From: Bacteroidota bacterium
GTDB taxonomy: Bacteria > Bacteroidota > Bacteroidia > B-17B0 > Aurantibacillaceae
Reading direction: 5' to 3'
DNA length: 64,000 nt
NCBI GenBank assembly: GCA_018267825.1
Contig: JAFDXR010000016.1
Coordinates: forward strand, 62,001 to 126,000
In this document: in pieces, positions 62,214-64,000 of the stretch
Layout of the letters: each line of letters opens with the position of its first letter
Numbering within the stretch: position 1 is the first letter of the stretch
Notes under the pieces: model-generated
What the model was told of the DNA's origin: nothing
What the model saw: only the letters and a program-made list of their open reading frames with translations
Database searches by the model: none
Made by a program: the position numbers and the translations under genes

Positions 62214-63731
62214 ATGCTAAATGCCATTGTGCCGCGTTTTATAAAACGCCTGGATAAGTACTTCCTGCTACATTATCCGATCCTCTGGATCAGTAAGATT
62301 CATTACGTTTTATATTTTGCCGTGATCATGTGGGCTTTATCGGCCCTTATTGGTTTTGCCATGCCCGTAAACCTGGCACAGCCGGAAGACATGGCGCTCT
62401 GGTACGTGATGTTTACCGTACTGGCTATCATTCTTTTTTGTGTCTGGCTTTATAAAAATACCATTTTCAATGTAGAGAAGAAATTCGGGAACCGGCACTG
62501 GACAGATGAGTTTAAGCTGTTCTTTCTGTATACCTGTACCATTTTTATTTACTTCTCCTTTGCGTATCCGTTTTCATTGGTATATAGCCATAAAGTCGCT
62601 AATGCTGTTTCTACAGATGACTTCATTCATGACATTAATATCCTCAACGAATCGGACGCATTTATTGCAGATAACTTCTACAAGTATTATAGCTACACCG
62701 ATACAACAACGAATACAACACATTATGATATTAACCGAAGAGTGTCTTTCGGAGAAAACACCCCTTATATGATGGTATATGACTCCATACAGCATCCCGG
62801 GTTGTTAACAAACAAAATGCTGGAAGTCGGATACAATCAAAGAAAAAAATCTGACGAAGCTATTCTGGAGATCTTAAATAAACGGGTTGAGGTATTTAAA
62901 CGTTATCACCTGGAGGCGGATATCAACCCGGCAGATGTTCTACATACATACAGAGAACTCTGCAAACGCTGGCAGACCGATAGCAATGATGTTGACCTTA
63001 TCCGTAAGAGCTATTCCTTTATGAGCCCTATCAGTCGCATATTTGACAATGTGGCTGAAGCTAAATTCCAGGTCATTTTCTTACTCCGTGGTGATTTCAT
63101 CACATTCGAATTATACTTTACATTTTACGTATGCCTTATCTTCCTCCTTTTCCGCAATGTACGCTGGCAGCATTTCCTCGTGACGATCGTCAGTATGATC
63201 GTGGTTTCCATCCTGCTCCTTATCATCAGCCTGCTTTTCCCTTACTACGGGGATTATGATACCTATATAACGGGACGGAATTACAATGACCGATGGCTGA
63301 TATACAATACCACCATTCTGCTCATTTTTCTGTCAACCATCATTTTCACTATCGTTGCTGTTTTTCAGAAAAAACGTTTTTCGGCGGTGACCAACATCTT
63401 CATGCAGGTGGGCTATATCATTTTCCCGATGATGCCTCTTTTTATTGTGTTCTATATTCGCGAATACTGGGGCTTTTGCCATAATCCAAACCAGGAAGTG
63501 TACGACAGGTTTGCAGAAGCCTATAAAGTATCGCATCAGGGCCAATACGACAGTCTCTATTCTACATACGAATACCAGTACAACGAATTGTTGAACCAGT
63601 ATTACAATAACCAGTATTACCTGTGTTGTTTTATTGCCCAATGGCTGGGAGTAATATTATTCATTGCCCTGGTGATGCCATTTATGAAATCATTATTCGT
63701 TAAACAACTGGCCCTTCCCCGAAAAAAATAA
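62214..63731 (+). CDS. Large multi-pass membrane protein of unknown function
   Basis: A 505-residue protein with about eight membrane helices: three in the first 125 residues, a soluble loop of about 130-285 (Asp/Thr/Tyr-rich), then five more to the end. Aromatic residues are frequent. I do not recognise the family; the layout is permease-like. It begins 27 nt after the terminator, so it probably has its own promoter. Its stop overlaps the GSCFA gene start by one base. Confidence 0.7.
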   Translation: MLNAIVPRFIKRLDKYFLLHYPILWISKIHYVLYFAVIMWALSALIGFAMPVNLAQPEDMALWYVMFTVLAIILFCVWLYKNTIFNVEKKFGNRHWTDEFKLFFLYTCTIFIYFSFAYPFSLVYSHKVANAVSTDDFIHDINILNESDAFIADNFYKYYSYTDTTTNTTHYDINRRVSFGENTPYMMVYDSIQHPGLLTNKMLEVGYNQRKKSDEAILEILNKRVEVFKRYHLEADINPADVLHTYRELCKRWQTDSNDVDLIRKSYSFMSPISRIFDNVAEAKFQVIFLLRGDFITFELYFTFYVCLIFLLFRNVRWQHFLVTIVSMIVVSILLLIISLLFPYYGDYDTYITGRNYNDRWLIYNTTILLIFLSTIIFTIVAVFQKKRFSAVTNIFMQVGYIIFPMMPLFIVFYIREYWGFCHNPNQEVYDRFAEAYKVSHQGQYDSLYSTYEYQYNELLNQYYNNQYYLCCFIAQWLGVILFIALVMPFMKSLFVKQLALPRKK

Positions 63732-64000
63732 TGAAGTTCCATCTCGATTACCAGGTTCCAAAAGCGGCGTTTCAACTGGAACACAGACACTCTCTGCTCC
63801 TTGTAGGTTCATGTTTTACGGAGCACATCGGGCATTATCTGCAATCGCACAAATTCAATGCGTTGTGTAATCCCTTCGGACTCATGTTTAATCCGGCCAG
63901 TATCTGCCAGGCCCTGCAACGCATTATAAACAATACACCGTTCCGGGATCAGGATCTGATATTTCATCAGGATACCTGGTATGCCTGGGAAGCGCACGGC
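63731..64000 (+). CDS. GSCFA-domain protein (3' end outside window)
   Basis: The first 90 codons are present. The segment LLLVGSCFTEHIGHYL contains the family name motif, followed by NPFGLMFNPASI. GSCFA proteins are SGNH-hydrolase-like and found mainly in Bacteroidota and Proteobacteria; their substrate is unclear. The ATG shares a base with the upstream stop (TAATG). Confidence 0.88.
   Translation, partial: MKFHLDYQVPKAAFQLEHRHSLLLVGSCFTEHIGHYLQSHKFNALCNPFGLMFNPASICQALQRIINNTPFRDQDLIFHQDTWYAWEAHG

Overview
The window is a 64 kb piece of a chromosome from a member of the Bacteroidota. The lineage call rests on several independent marks: fused SecD-SecF, fused LpxC-FabZ, a fused alpha/beta 2-oxoacid dehydrogenase E1, a giant secreted protein ending in a gliding-motility/type IX secretion (CHU) C-terminal domain, a GSCFA-family protein, and Bacteroidota-type promoters (a -7 box TAnnTTTG, sometimes with TTTG near -33). 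Family or genus cannot be fixed from the sequence alone. I see no insertion sequence, phage, integrase or CRISPR array. Most of the window is core chromosome.

Layout. 1-5.3 kb: 3' part of secDF, an ECF sigma factor, a histone-H1-like/START fusion protein and a tRNA-Met(CAU). 5.4-15.2 kb: two alkaline-phosphatase-superfamily enzymes facing each other, a V4R-domain histidine kinase, a TetR regulator with an MFS efflux pump and a small coupled protein, and a NarL-type two-component operon with a TPR kinase. 15.2-21.2 kb: a 1391-residue repeat adhesin followed by a LytS/LytTR pair. The adhesin upstream region and a second site after the gene carry the same two-part motif with identical spacing. 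21.3-32 kb: a CPA2 antiporter, two small outer-membrane barrels, folD, ffh, rplS, a serine hydrolase with mtgA, a thioredoxin-like protein, ubiX and an associated barrel, and a SpoIIAA-like protein. 32-41 kb: purB with two followers, a DUF4468-like protein, the fused E1, a palindromic repeat island, a pentapeptide-repeat protein and uvrB. 41-49.8 kb: ribD, an EamA transporter, a YigZ protein, a CAP/OmpA-like chimera, a Tim44-like protein, thioredoxin and DUF6952, a hairpin array, yjjG, a small membrane protein and upp. 49.8-57.4 kb: a frameshifted POT peptide transporter, tatA, an ABC ATPase with a 35-residue microprotein, lpxA, lpxC-fabZ, lpxD and a di-heme peroxidase. 57.5-64 kb: CPBP protease, M61 protease, LytS kinase and LytTR regulator in one tight operon, then a large membrane protein and a GSCFA protein that runs off the edge.

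How the parts fit. Cell-envelope functions dominate: lipid A acylation (lpxA/C/D, fabZ), peptidoglycan polymerisation (mtgA), Sec and Tat export (secDF, ffh, tatA), phosphoglycerol-transferase-like enzymes, barrels and the surface adhesin. Signalling is dense, with three complete two-component pairs, one orphan kinase, one ECF sigma factor and one TetR regulator.

Most unusual points. (1) A conserved bipartite element (inverted repeat, exact 20-nt spacer, ATTTGCA) lies before the adhesin and before a 12-codon mini-gene with its own terminator. (2) At least four genes have a -7 box exactly 4 nt before the ATG, implying leaderless mRNAs. (3) A palindromic operator fills the promoter spacer of tetR. 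(4) Five triloop hairpins lie between two convergent genes. (5) The POT transporter carries a one-base frameshift.
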